From positions 1,302,001 through 1,366,000 of the forward strand of contig NZ_CP082928.1 of assembly GCF_023517795.1 (NCBI RefSeq): a stretch of DNA of 64,000 nucleotides, given 5' to 3'. A program made the position numbers and the translations under genes. The stretch is from Pseudomonas fulva. Its GTDB lineage: Bacteria; Pseudomonadota; Gammaproteobacteria; Pseudomonadales; Pseudomonadaceae. Under the pieces are notes generated by a model. The model did no database searches and had not been told where the DNA came from. It worked only from the letters and a program-made list of their open reading frames with translations. Of this stretch, positions 27,995 through 36,737 are shown in pieces; within the stretch, counting starts at the first letter, position 1, and each line of letters opens with the position of its first letter.

Positions 27995-29593
27995 TCACTC
28001 GCGGCGCACGGACTGCCAGCTCAAGCCGAAGCGCGCCAGGTACTTGCGCAGGCGGTCGGCATCGTTGGCCTGCGCCTTGGCCTGACGACTGACATCGAAC
28101 AGACGCCGGCCCGCCTCGGACAGGCTGCCCGCCTGCCGACAGATGCCGATCACCGCCTGCAGCTGCAGACGGTCGAACAGGTCGATATCACCGGCTGCCT
28201 CACCCAGCAGGCTCGACAGCCCATCCGGCACGAAACCCCAGGCGCGCCGCAGCCGCTCGATCTCCTCCTGCACCTGCGCTTCGTCGATACGCCCGCTGTC
28301 GGCCAGGGTCGCCATGCGGGTGATCGAGGCGGACAGCTCACGGAAGTTGCCCTGCCAGGCGGCCTCGCTGGAACTGGCGAAGGCCAGGTAGCGGCGCCGC
28401 GCCTCCAGGTTGAAGCGCACCATCCGCCCCTGCTCGCGGGCGTGGCGCTCCAACTCGAAATCGATGTTCGGCTCGATGTCCTCGCGGCGCCCGGCCAACC
28501 CCGGCAGCTCGAAAGTCCACAGGTTGATGCGCGCATACAGGTCTTCACGAAACAGCCCTTCGGCGACCCGTGCACGCAGGTCGCGGTGGGTACCGGCAAT
28601 CAGCAGGAAGTCGCTGCTCACCTCCTTGTCCGCGCCCATGGGAAAGAAGCGCTTCTCCTCGATGGCCTTGAGCAGCATGGCCTGCTCGTCCAGGCCCAGC
28701 TCGCCGATCTCGTCGAGAAACAGCATGCCGCCATCGGCGGCGCGCAGCAGGCCATCGCGGGCGTTCTGGGCACCGGTGAAGGCGCCCTTGATATGCCCGA
28801 ACAACGCCGACATGGCGCCGTCGCCGCGCAGGGTCGCGCAGTTGACCTCGACGAAGCGGCCATCGACCAGATGACGGCTGCGCTTGAGCTCGTAAACGCG
28901 GCGGGCCAGGAACGACTTGCCCGCACCGGTCGGGCCGATCAGCAGCATCGGCGCCGAGGAGCGGACGGCGACCCGCTCGATCTGCTCGATGGAACGGTTG
29001 AACGCCGCGTTGCGCGTGGCGATGCCGGACTTGAGAAACGCCAGCCCCTCCAGCCGCTCATGCTGGAAGCGCGTGGCGATACGGTCGTAGCGCGACAGGT
29101 CGAGGTCGATCAGCGCGTGGGTGCCGGTCACCGGCGCCTGCTCATCACGCTTGCGCGCCGGCGAGGTCTGCACCAGCCGCGCCGGCAGGTAGCGCGCCTC
29201 GGTGAGCAGGAACCAGCAGATCTGCGCCACATGGGTACCGGTGGTGATGTGCACCAGGTAGTCCTCGCGCTCGGTATCGAAGGCATAGCCGCTGGTGAAG
29301 TCATGCAGCGCGCCGTACACCTCCTCGAAATCCCAGGGATTGCGCAGGTGCAGCGGCTGCAGGCGCACTTCGGTCTCCGGGGAAATCTGCTCGATATCGG
29401 CACGAATGCGCTCGGCCAGGCTGATATCCCGTGCATCGACGCCATGGATCAGCTCCAAGCGATCGATCAGCAAGTCCGGCTGCTGGCACAGGCCGATGCT
29501 CGGCCGCCATTTGTTCCAGCGATTGGCGCCCTTGCCGACCCGATCCAGGGTGGCGCCGATAAAGCCGATGGCGACGGTACGCTTGCGGGTCAT
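27995..29593 (-). CDS. rtcR: RNA-repair sigma-54 activator RtcR
   Basis: This is a 532-residue regulator. The N-terminal ~180 residues are a CARF-type sensor domain that in known RtcR senses RNA ends. The AAA+ domain has Walker A GPTGAGKS, the sigma-54 contact loop GAFTGA within HIKGAFTGAQ, and Walker B GGMLFLDEIGEL. A Fis-type segment with QAVIGICRQAGSLSEAGRRLFD ends the protein. It would activate the rtcB operon from the sigma-54 promoter at 30362. It starts 2 nt after the stop of the YiiX-like gene and is divergent from rtcB. Confidence 0.94.
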   Translation of the reverse strand: MTRKRTVAIGFIGATLDRVGKGANRWNKWRPSIGLCQQPDLLIDRLELIHGVDARDISLAERIRADIEQISPETEVRLQPLHLRNPWDFEEVYGALHDFTSGYAFDTEREDYLVHITTGTHVAQICWFLLTEARYLPARLVQTSPARKRDEQAPVTGTHALIDLDLSRYDRIATRFQHERLEGLAFLKSGIATRNAAFNRSIEQIERVAVRSSAPMLLIGPTGAGKSFLARRVYELKRSRHLVDGRFVEVNCATLRGDGAMSALFGHIKGAFTGAQNARDGLLRAADGGMLFLDEIGELGLDEQAMLLKAIEEKRFFPMGADKEVSSDFLLIAGTHRDLRARVAEGLFREDLYARINLWTFELPGLAGRREDIEPNIDFELERHAREQGRMVRFNLEARRRYLAFASSSEAAWQGNFRELSASITRMATLADSGRIDEAQVQEEIERLRRAWGFVPDGLSSLLGEAAGDIDLFDRLQLQAVIGICRQAGSLSEAGRRLFDVSRQAKAQANDADRLRKYLARFGLSWQSVRRE

Positions 29594-29595
29594 GT

Positions 29596-30189
29596 TCAGC
29601 GCTCCCGTACGGTGAACAGCAGCGGTGATTCGAACATCGCCAGCGGCGAGATCACCGGTTCATCCAGTGGCACCTTGTCGCCATAACGCTCACGCATCTT
29701 GACGCGCACCGCCGGCGCCGCCAGGTTGAAGTCACGCACCCGCTGCAAGGCGCCGATCTCCACGCCCAGTGCGCGCTGGTAAGCCTTCCAGACCAGTTCG
29801 GAGCAATACAGGCGGCTGTCCGACCACTCGAAGGTCAGATCATAACGGGCTCCGCTGAACCGTTCGGCCTCATGCTGCAGCTTGATCAGCCCCGCATCAT
29901 CGATACCAGCATGCAGGCGTTTGACCACGTAATGACCACCCTCGCCCCGCGCCACCCATTGCGGCAAAGGCGTGTAGCGTACCGTGGCGCTGGCTTCGAA
30001 CACCTGTAGCTGGCCGTCCTTGCGCAGCAGCATGCCCATATGGCTGTAGCGCGAGCCGGTGGCCAACTGCACGGCCAGGCTTTGCGAGGAGCGCGATTGA
30101 TGGAAGATCAGGTCGCCTTCACGCAGCGACGGCTCGGCATGGGCAAAAGCCGCCCACAGCATGGCGAGCAGGACCGACAGAACACGCAT
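29596..30189 (-). CDS. YiiX/YebB-like permuted papain-fold protein (exported)
   Basis: This is a 197-residue protein with a signal peptide (MRVLSVLLAMLWAAFAHA). The permuted NlpC/P60 (YiiX/DUF830) features are present: REGDLIFHQS, GSRYSHMGM with candidate catalytic H50, and DSRLYCSELVWKAY with candidate C129. Related enzymes cleave peptide or thioester/ester bonds in the envelope. Its coupling to rtcR (2-nt gap, same strand) is striking because RtcR and RtcAB act in the cytosol on RNA. I can offer no functional link beyond the shared transcript. Confidence 0.8.
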   Translation of the reverse strand: MRVLSVLLAMLWAAFAHAEPSLREGDLIFHQSRSSQSLAVQLATGSRYSHMGMLLRKDGQLQVFEASATVRYTPLPQWVARGEGGHYVVKRLHAGIDDAGLIKLQHEAERFSGARYDLTFEWSDSRLYCSELVWKAYQRALGVEIGALQRVRDFNLAAPAVRVKMRERYGDKVPLDEPVISPLAMFESPLLFTVRER

Positions 30190-30361
30190 GGCTCCTCCTT
30201 GAGGCGCTGTCTGATTTATCCAAAAAGATAAATAACGATATCAAAAAATATACATTTTCTTGAAGCTGTTCACCTTAGGCTGCCCGGGAGATGCCCGGAT
30301 AAAATTTAAAATCCTTTAAATTCAATAACTTATAATTATTTTGAAACCTCGAATAAAAACC

Positions 30362-30377
30362 TGGCATAACCGCTGCA
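30362..30377 (+). promoter_or_regulatory. Sigma-54 promoter of the rtcB operon
   Basis: TGGCATAACCGCTGCA has the -24 GG and -12 GC dinucleotides at the exact required spacing. It lies between divergent rtcR/yiiX and rtcB, as expected for an RtcR-dependent operon. Transcription should begin about 12 nt downstream, near 30388. The AT-rich stretch 30190-30361 is where RtcR upstream sites would be. Confidence 0.85.
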
Positions 30378-30446
30378 ATTGCTCTGGTAACAACGGACAA
30401 CACAGCGAGACGCCACGATGGCCAACTTCAACCTGTTCACGATTAC

Positions 30447-30640
30447 GGCTGTAGCGCAATTGGTAGAGCAAATGTGCCCATCCACTCATCGCTGCACGGG
30501 GGCCTGCCCCTGCCTTTTTGATCGACCCGGCGAGCGCCGGTGGAACTACAGGACGTGAAGGTTGCGGGTTCGACTCCCGCCCCGGCGACGGGTAGCTCAA
30601 CTGGATAGAGCAACGCATGTTCCACCAACGATTGTCGCCG
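30447..30640 (+). ncRNA. tRNA-like modules in the rtcB leader RNA
   Basis: The ~290-nt leader carries pieces that look like tRNA. A D-arm-like GTAGCGCAATTGGTAGAGCA lies at 30451-30470. A perfect T-arm GCGGG-TTCGACT-CCCGC is at 30564-30580. A second D-arm with perfect GCTC/GAGC stem and TGGATA loop is at 30595-30611. GTTCCACCA, like a tRNA 3' end, is at 30619-30627. CGGCGAC (30583-30589) and GTCGCCG (30634-30640) can close a 7-bp acceptor-like stem around the second module. No complete tRNA folds. Salmonella-type rtc operons encode tRNA-mimicking Y RNAs, but no rsr gene is here. Sensor, decoy or substrate roles are inference. Confidence 0.6.
30494..30519 (+). terminator. Possible attenuator inside the rtcB leader
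   Basis: GCA-GGGG and CCCC-TGC can pair around GCCTG with one bulged C, followed by CTTTTT. It lies between the first D-arm-like and the T-arm-like module, so folding of the tRNA-like parts could compete with it. The stem is short. Confidence 0.35.
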
Positions 30641-30679
30641 CACTGCAAACGCTGGCACGGCCAGCCCGAATACGAGTGA

Positions 30680-31912
30680 ATGATGATGCAAACCAAAACC
30701 TACAACCTGCTGGAAGTCGCCAACGGCAAGCCGATCAAACTGTGGACGCAAGGCGTTCCGGTCGAGGAAGACGCCAAGCAGCAGTTGATGAACACCGCGA
30801 AGATGCCCTTCATCTTCAAGCACCTGGCCGTGATGCCGGACGTGCACCTGGGCAAGGGTTCGACCATCGGCAGCGTGATCCCCACGGTCGGTGCGATCAT
30901 CCCGGCAGCGGTCGGGGTGGATATCGGCTGCGGAATGATCGCTGCGCGCACCTCGCTGATGGCCCATGACCTGCCGGATAGCCTGGCCGGCCTGCGCGCC
31001 GCCATCGAGAAGGCGGTACCGCACGGGCGTAGCAATACCCGCGGCGGCCGAGACAAGGGCGCCTGGGAAAACGTGCCGGACATGACCGACCACGCCTGGT
31101 CGGCCTTGAGTGGTCGCTTCAAGGCAATCACCGACAAGTACCCGCGGCTGGAAAAGACCAACAACCGCAAGCACCTGGGAACCCTGGGGACCGGCAACCA
31201 CTTCGTCGAGGTGTGCCTGGACGAGGCGAACCGGGTCTGGTTCATGTTGCACAGCGGATCGCGCGGTGTGGGTAACGCCATCGGCAACCTGTTCATCGAA
31301 CTGGCCCAGGCCGATATGCGCCAGCACATCGCCAACCTGCCGGACCGCGACCTGGCCTATTTCGAAGAAGGCAGCCAGCACTTCGCCGACTACGTGGAAG
31401 CGGTGGGCTGGGCCCAGGACTTCGCCAAGCAGAACCGCGCGCTGATGATGCACGCGGTGATCGCGGCGGCCCGCGGGGTAATCGCCAAGCCGTTCGAGGT
31501 CGCGCTGGAAGCGGTGAATTGCCACCACAACTACGTGCAGAAGGAACGTCACTTCGGTGAAGAGGTGCTGGTAACCCGCAAAGGCGCGGTGTCGGCGAAG
31601 AAAGGCGAGCTGGGCATCATCCCCGGCTCCATGGGCGCCAAGAGTTTCATCGTGCGCGGCCTGGGTAACGAGGAGGCGTTCTGCTCCTGCAGCCATGGCG
31701 CCGGGCGCACCATGAGCAGAACCCGCGCCAAGAAGCTGTTCACCGTGGAAGACCAGATCAAGGCCACCGCCCACGTCGAATGCCGCAAGGACGCCGACGT
31801 CATCGACGAGATCCCGATGGCCTACAAAGATATCGACCAGGTCATGGACGCCCAGCGCGAGCTGGTGGAAGTGGTGCACACCCTGCGTCAGGTGGTGTGC
31901 GTTAAAGGATGA
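30680..31912 (+). CDS. rtcB: RNA-splicing ligase RtcB
   Basis: This is a 410-residue GTP- and Mn-dependent ligase that joins 2',3'-cyclic-phosphate (3'-P) and 5'-OH RNA ends. Metal and active-site motifs are in place: AVGVDIGCGMI (Asp and Cys), GTLGTGNHFVEV, HSGSRG, AVNCHHNYV, and SHGAGRTMSR with the guanylylated His. It begins with three consecutive ATG codons, so the exact start is uncertain by two residues. It is the first gene of a four-gene operon (rtcB, unknown, rlaP-type, rtcA) under sigma-54 control. Confidence 0.95.
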   Translation: MMMQTKTYNLLEVANGKPIKLWTQGVPVEEDAKQQLMNTAKMPFIFKHLAVMPDVHLGKGSTIGSVIPTVGAIIPAAVGVDIGCGMIAARTSLMAHDLPDSLAGLRAAIEKAVPHGRSNTRGGRDKGAWENVPDMTDHAWSALSGRFKAITDKYPRLEKTNNRKHLGTLGTGNHFVEVCLDEANRVWFMLHSGSRGVGNAIGNLFIELAQADMRQHIANLPDRDLAYFEEGSQHFADYVEAVGWAQDFAKQNRALMMHAVIAAARGVIAKPFEVALEAVNCHHNYVQKERHFGEEVLVTRKGAVSAKKGELGIIPGSMGAKSFIVRGLGNEEAFCSCSHGAGRTMSRTRAKKLFTVEDQIKATAHVECRKDADVIDEIPMAYKDIDQVMDAQRELVEVVHTLRQVVCVKG

Positions 31913-31921
31913 GGTGAGGCC

Positions 31922-32500
31922 ATGCTGCAACCGATGCAAAGCCAGCGACTCGATGAACTGCGCACCCGCCTGGAGGAGGCTGGCTGCGTGTTCGATTTCG
32001 TGGTGACCACGCTCGACTCGACCGCCACGCCTGGCGAGGCGGAGCATCGCCAGGCGCTGGGGTTGCTGTTCGAGAGCATTCAGGAGCGCGCACGGATCTG
32101 GCAACAGAAGCTGATCGCCCAGGATGCCCGTTACGCGAAACATCGCTGGCCCGAACTGACTGCCGATCTGGCTCAGGCCCGTCCGCAGCCACTTAGCGCC
32201 GATGCCGTTCGGGAGCTGGCCAGCGAGGACGGTCTGCTGTGCCGCGCCTTCTGCGCCCCGCCCTACGGCACCCAGTTGCAGGCGGCGGACTTTCGCGAAT
32301 GGTTACAGACGCTGCGGCTGTATCCAGACGAAGGCATGCAGGTGCTCGATTGGGTCGGCAATGCAGACGCCGAGCCACAGCGCAGCACCTGGAGCAGCTA
32401 CTTCGACGACGGCAAGCAATGGTGGGGTATCTGGTGCCTCACCCTGTACAACCCGCGTCGCCGGACATTGTCCGCGCTGACCGCCAGCGCGACAGACTAG
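31922..32500 (+). CDS. Hypothetical protein in the rtc operon
   Basis: I do not recognise this 192-residue protein. It is soluble, with no signal or membrane segment. The first third is helical and charged (QRLDELRTRLEEAGCVFDFVVTTLDS, LLFESIQERARIWQQKLI). The rest has aromatic clusters (FREWLQTLRLYPDEGMQVLDW and STWSSYFDDGKQWWGIW). It begins 9 nt after rtcB and ends 15 nt before the nucleotidyltransferase start, so it is embedded in the RNA-repair operon. A role as an RNA-binding or repair accessory is only inferred from position. Confidence 0.75.
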   Translation: MLQPMQSQRLDELRTRLEEAGCVFDFVVTTLDSTATPGEAEHRQALGLLFESIQERARIWQQKLIAQDARYAKHRWPELTADLAQARPQPLSADAVRELASEDGLLCRAFCAPPYGTQLQAADFREWLQTLRLYPDEGMQVLDWVGNADAEPQRSTWSSYFDDGKQWWGIWCLTLYNPRRRTLSALTASATD

Positions 32501-32515
32501 ACAAGGATGGAAGAC

Positions 32516-33304
32516 ATGGACATGCAACAACGCCACCCCCTCAGCGACGCCATGCGCGCACGGGTGCTGGCTGAACTCGAGCGGGTCGAACGCGAGCGCA
32601 ACGTCAAGGTGCTGTATGCCTGCGAGTCGGGCAGCCGCGCCTGGGGCTTCGCCTCGACGGACAGCGACAACGACGTGCGCTTCGTCTACGTGGAAAAGCC
32701 GGACTGGTTCGTCCAGGTCGATACGGGGCGCGATGTGATCGAGCGGCCGCTGGATGACGAGTTGGACGTCAGTGGCTGGGAGCTGCGCAAGACCCTGGGC
32801 CTGCTGCGCAAATCCAACCCGACGCTGCTGGAGTGGCTCGACTCGCCCCTGGTGTACCGCCAGGAAGATCAGGCCACGGCGCGCCTGCGCGAGCTGGCCG
32901 AGCACTTCTACAGTCCGCCGGCGGCGCGCAATCATTATCTGTCGATGGCCAGGAAAAATTTCCGTGGCTACCTGCAGGACGAGACGGTGCGCTTGAAGAA
33001 GTACTTCTACGTGCTGCGCCCGCTGCTCGCCGTGCTGTGGATCGACCAGGGCCGTGGCCGGCCGCCGATGACCTTCGCCGACCTGCTGCAGACGGTGGAC
33101 GACCAGTCGTTACTGGCCGAAGTTGACCAACTGCTGGCCCTCAAGCGCAGCGCCGACGAGTCCGCCTATGGCCCGCGCCGCCCTGCCCTGCACGCCTTTA
33201 TCGAGGCGCAGCTGGAACGGCCGGTGCCGGCGCTGCCACGCACCCAGGCGGACAGCGGCCTGCTCGACGATTACCTGCGTGAGATGGTCGGCCGTTACGC
33301 CTGA
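32516..33304 (+). CDS. RNA-repair-associated nucleotidyltransferase (RlaP family)
   Basis: This is a 262-residue polymerase-beta-superfamily protein. The motif CESGSRAWGFASTDSDNDVR contains the GS helix and the DxD metal-binding pair of the catalytic site. RlaP (PF10127) members are found in RNA-repair operons and are predicted to add nucleotides to RNA ends or to modify proteins. The experimental role is not settled. I start at ATG 32516 because AAGGA lies 8 nt before it. The ATG at 32507 overlaps that ribosome site. It ends before a repeat that separates it from rtcA. Confidence 0.85.
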   Translation: MDMQQRHPLSDAMRARVLAELERVERERNVKVLYACESGSRAWGFASTDSDNDVRFVYVEKPDWFVQVDTGRDVIERPLDDELDVSGWELRKTLGLLRKSNPTLLEWLDSPLVYRQEDQATARLRELAEHFYSPPAARNHYLSMARKNFRGYLQDETVRLKKYFYVLRPLLAVLWIDQGRGRPPMTFADLLQTVDDQSLLAEVDQLLALKRSADESAYGPRRPALHAFIEAQLERPVPALPRTQADSGLLDDYLREMVGRYA

Positions 33305-33307
33305 GCC

Positions 33308-33355
33308 GCATTCGTAGCCCGGGTCGAGCGAAGCGACACCTGGGCTACGAATGCG
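33308..33355 (+). repeat. Palindromic repeat GTAGCCCGGGT-type, copy 2, inside the rtc operon
   Basis: GCATTCGTAGCCC and GGGCTACGAATGC form a perfect 13-bp outer stem directly after the rlaP-type stop. It can fold in the mRNA between this gene and rtcA and may stabilise or separate the two parts. A further hairpin, CCCACGC/GCGTGGG, follows at 33399-33415. Confidence 0.82.
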
Positions 33356-33438
33356 GGCCACAGTCAAGAGGGACGCGGAGCGCCCTGATGGACATTCCCA
33401 CGCAGCGCGTGGGAACGATCACGATCAAAGGATTCACC

Positions 33439-34464
33439 ATGAACAAGGACATTCTCGAACTGGACGGCGCCATCGGCGGCGGCCAAGTGCTGCGCACGGC
33501 GCTGAGCCTGTCGATGATCACCGGCACGCCGTTTCGCATCGTCAACATTCGCGCCAGGCGCAGCCGGCCGGGCCTGTTGCGCCAGCACCTGACCGCGGTA
33601 CTGGCCGCGGCCGAAATCAGCGGCGCCGAAACCGAGGGCGCCGAGATGCATGCGACCACCCTGGTGTTTCGCCCCGGCACGATCCGTGGCGGCGAGTACC
33701 GCTTCGCCATTGGCTCGGCGGGTAGCTGCACCCTGGTGTTGCAGACCATTCTGCCGGCCCTGCTGCAGGCCGCCGAGCCGAGTCGCGTACAGATCAGCGG
33801 CGGCACCCACAACCCGGCCGCGCCGCCCTTCGACTTTCTCGACCGGGCCTGGCTACCGTTGCTGCGGCGCATGGGTGGGCAGATGGAGCTGCAACTGCAC
33901 CGCCCCGGCTTCGTGCCTGCCGGTGGCGGCGCGCTGGAGGCATTCATCCAGCCCTCGCGGTTGACGCCCCTGCACCTGCCCGAGCGCGGCACCGTGATCG
34001 AGCAGCGTGCCGAGGTGCTGCTGGCCGGTATTCCCGGCCACGTCGGCGAACGCGAGCTGGCGCGGGTCGGCAAACGCCTGCAGTGGCCGGACGACCAGTT
34101 GCACTGCACCTGGCTGAATCAGGAACATGGCCCGGGCAATATCCTGATGCTGACGGTGGCCTGCGAGCACCTGACGGAACAGTTCTGTGCCTTTGGGCAG
34201 AGCAGCGTGCGGGCCGAAGCGGTCGCCGACCAAGCCATCGAGCCGCTGCAACGGTGGCTGGCCAGTGGCGCGGCAGTGGCCGAGCACCTGGCCGACCAGT
34301 TGCTGCTGCCGATGGCCCTGGCAGGCGGAGGCAGCTTCACCACCACGCACCTGAGCGAACACCTGCAGAGCAACATCCAGGTGATCGAAGCCTTCTGCCC
34401 GGTGGCCGTGCGCTGCACGCCCATGGGCAAGGGATTGCGGGTCGAGGTGGGTGGCAGGGCCTGA
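33439..34464 (+). CDS. rtcA: RNA 3'-terminal phosphate cyclase
   Basis: This is a 341-residue enzyme that converts RNA 3'-phosphate to 2',3'-cyclic phosphate with ATP, preparing ends for RtcB. Family motifs are LELDGAIGGGQVLRTALSLS at the N-terminus, the Gly-rich FVPAGGGALE, and SEHLQSNIQVIE near the C-terminus, which includes the adenylated His. I start at ATG 33439, with AAAGGA 6 nt before it. The frame could open at 33388 but runs through a repeat hairpin. It closes the rtc operon. Confidence 0.94.
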   Translation: MNKDILELDGAIGGGQVLRTALSLSMITGTPFRIVNIRARRSRPGLLRQHLTAVLAAAEISGAETEGAEMHATTLVFRPGTIRGGEYRFAIGSAGSCTLVLQTILPALLQAAEPSRVQISGGTHNPAAPPFDFLDRAWLPLLRRMGGQMELQLHRPGFVPAGGGALEAFIQPSRLTPLHLPERGTVIEQRAEVLLAGIPGHVGERELARVGKRLQWPDDQLHCTWLNQEHGPGNILMLTVACEHLTEQFCAFGQSSVRAEAVADQAIEPLQRWLASGAAVAEHLADQLLLPMALAGGGSFTTTHLSEHLQSNIQVIEAFCPVAVRCTPMGKGLRVEVGGRA

Positions 34465-34540
34465 GACCTGATCGCGATCGTTGTGTACCAGCGAACGCGT
34501 ATCTCATGAACCGGCGGCAATAAGGCAGAAGCGGCCTTTC

Positions 34541-34616
34541 GTAGGGTGGACGACGCTTCACCCGTCCACCACCTGAGGATCGCAATGGTGGATGAGAAAG
34601 GCGTCATCCACCCTAC
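34541..34616. repeat. Interspersed palindromic repeat GTAGGGTGGA-type, copy 3
   Basis: This 76-bp palindrome begins GTAGGGTGGACGACGCTTC and ends GCGTCATCCACCCTAC. It is the same length as copy 1 at 12637-12712, including the flanking GGCCTTTC and the internal GATCGCAATGGTGGA. It lies in the convergent rtcA-ettA gap. Confidence 0.87.
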
Positions 34617-34687
34617 GGCCGCTTGCGCCCCTTCGCAGTCATCGAAATGCAAGCAATCCGAAAGCTCGCAAAGGAAAAAACAGCCAT

Positions 34688-34718
34688 AAAAAAACGGAGC
34701 CCTGAGGCTCCGTTTTTT
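34688..34718. terminator. Bidirectional terminator between rtcA and ettA
   Basis: AACGGAGCC and GGCTCCGTT pair around CTGA, with a 5' A-run and a 3' T-run, so it can stop transcription in both directions. It lies 12 nt beyond the ettA stop. Confidence 0.92.
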
Positions 34719-34730
34719 CTACAGCAGCGC

Positions 34731-36395
<1,665 letters not shown>

Positions 36396-36737
36396 AATTC
36401 AGACCTCACTAATAAATGGCGACGATGGCGCGCACCCTATGCCAAGACGCCGCCTCACGCAAACGGATAAATGCCGCGCCCGCAGGTGCGCCAGGCCATA
36501 CCGCACGCCCGTACTTAACAGAGATGAGCTGCCCGGGTGAGGGTACAGCGCTGACCGGGCATTTTCGGCGATCTGCGCCAGACTAGGAAGAGTAGCAAGT
36601 GTGCGACATTCGTCGCCTGGGCTGGCACTTCGCCACATTTGTGGCATGCTAGCCGCCCTGGGAAGCGGACGCCCCTGAACACCCTTTTTTGCAGCACCAC
36701 CTGCCTACTCGACCCCGCCGTTGCAGGACGTCATCAC

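Noticed and set aside
30418..30558. 46-codon frame (starting MANFNLFTITAVAQLVEQ) through the first tRNA-like module
   Set aside because: There is no good ribosome site, and the tRNA-like signatures explain the sequence better. It remains a possible leader peptide only if conserved.
30447..30611. Complete tRNA gene in the rtcB leader
   Set aside because: There is no acceptor stem matching the T-arm piece, no anticodon arm in the right place, and arms are too far apart for a cloverleaf.
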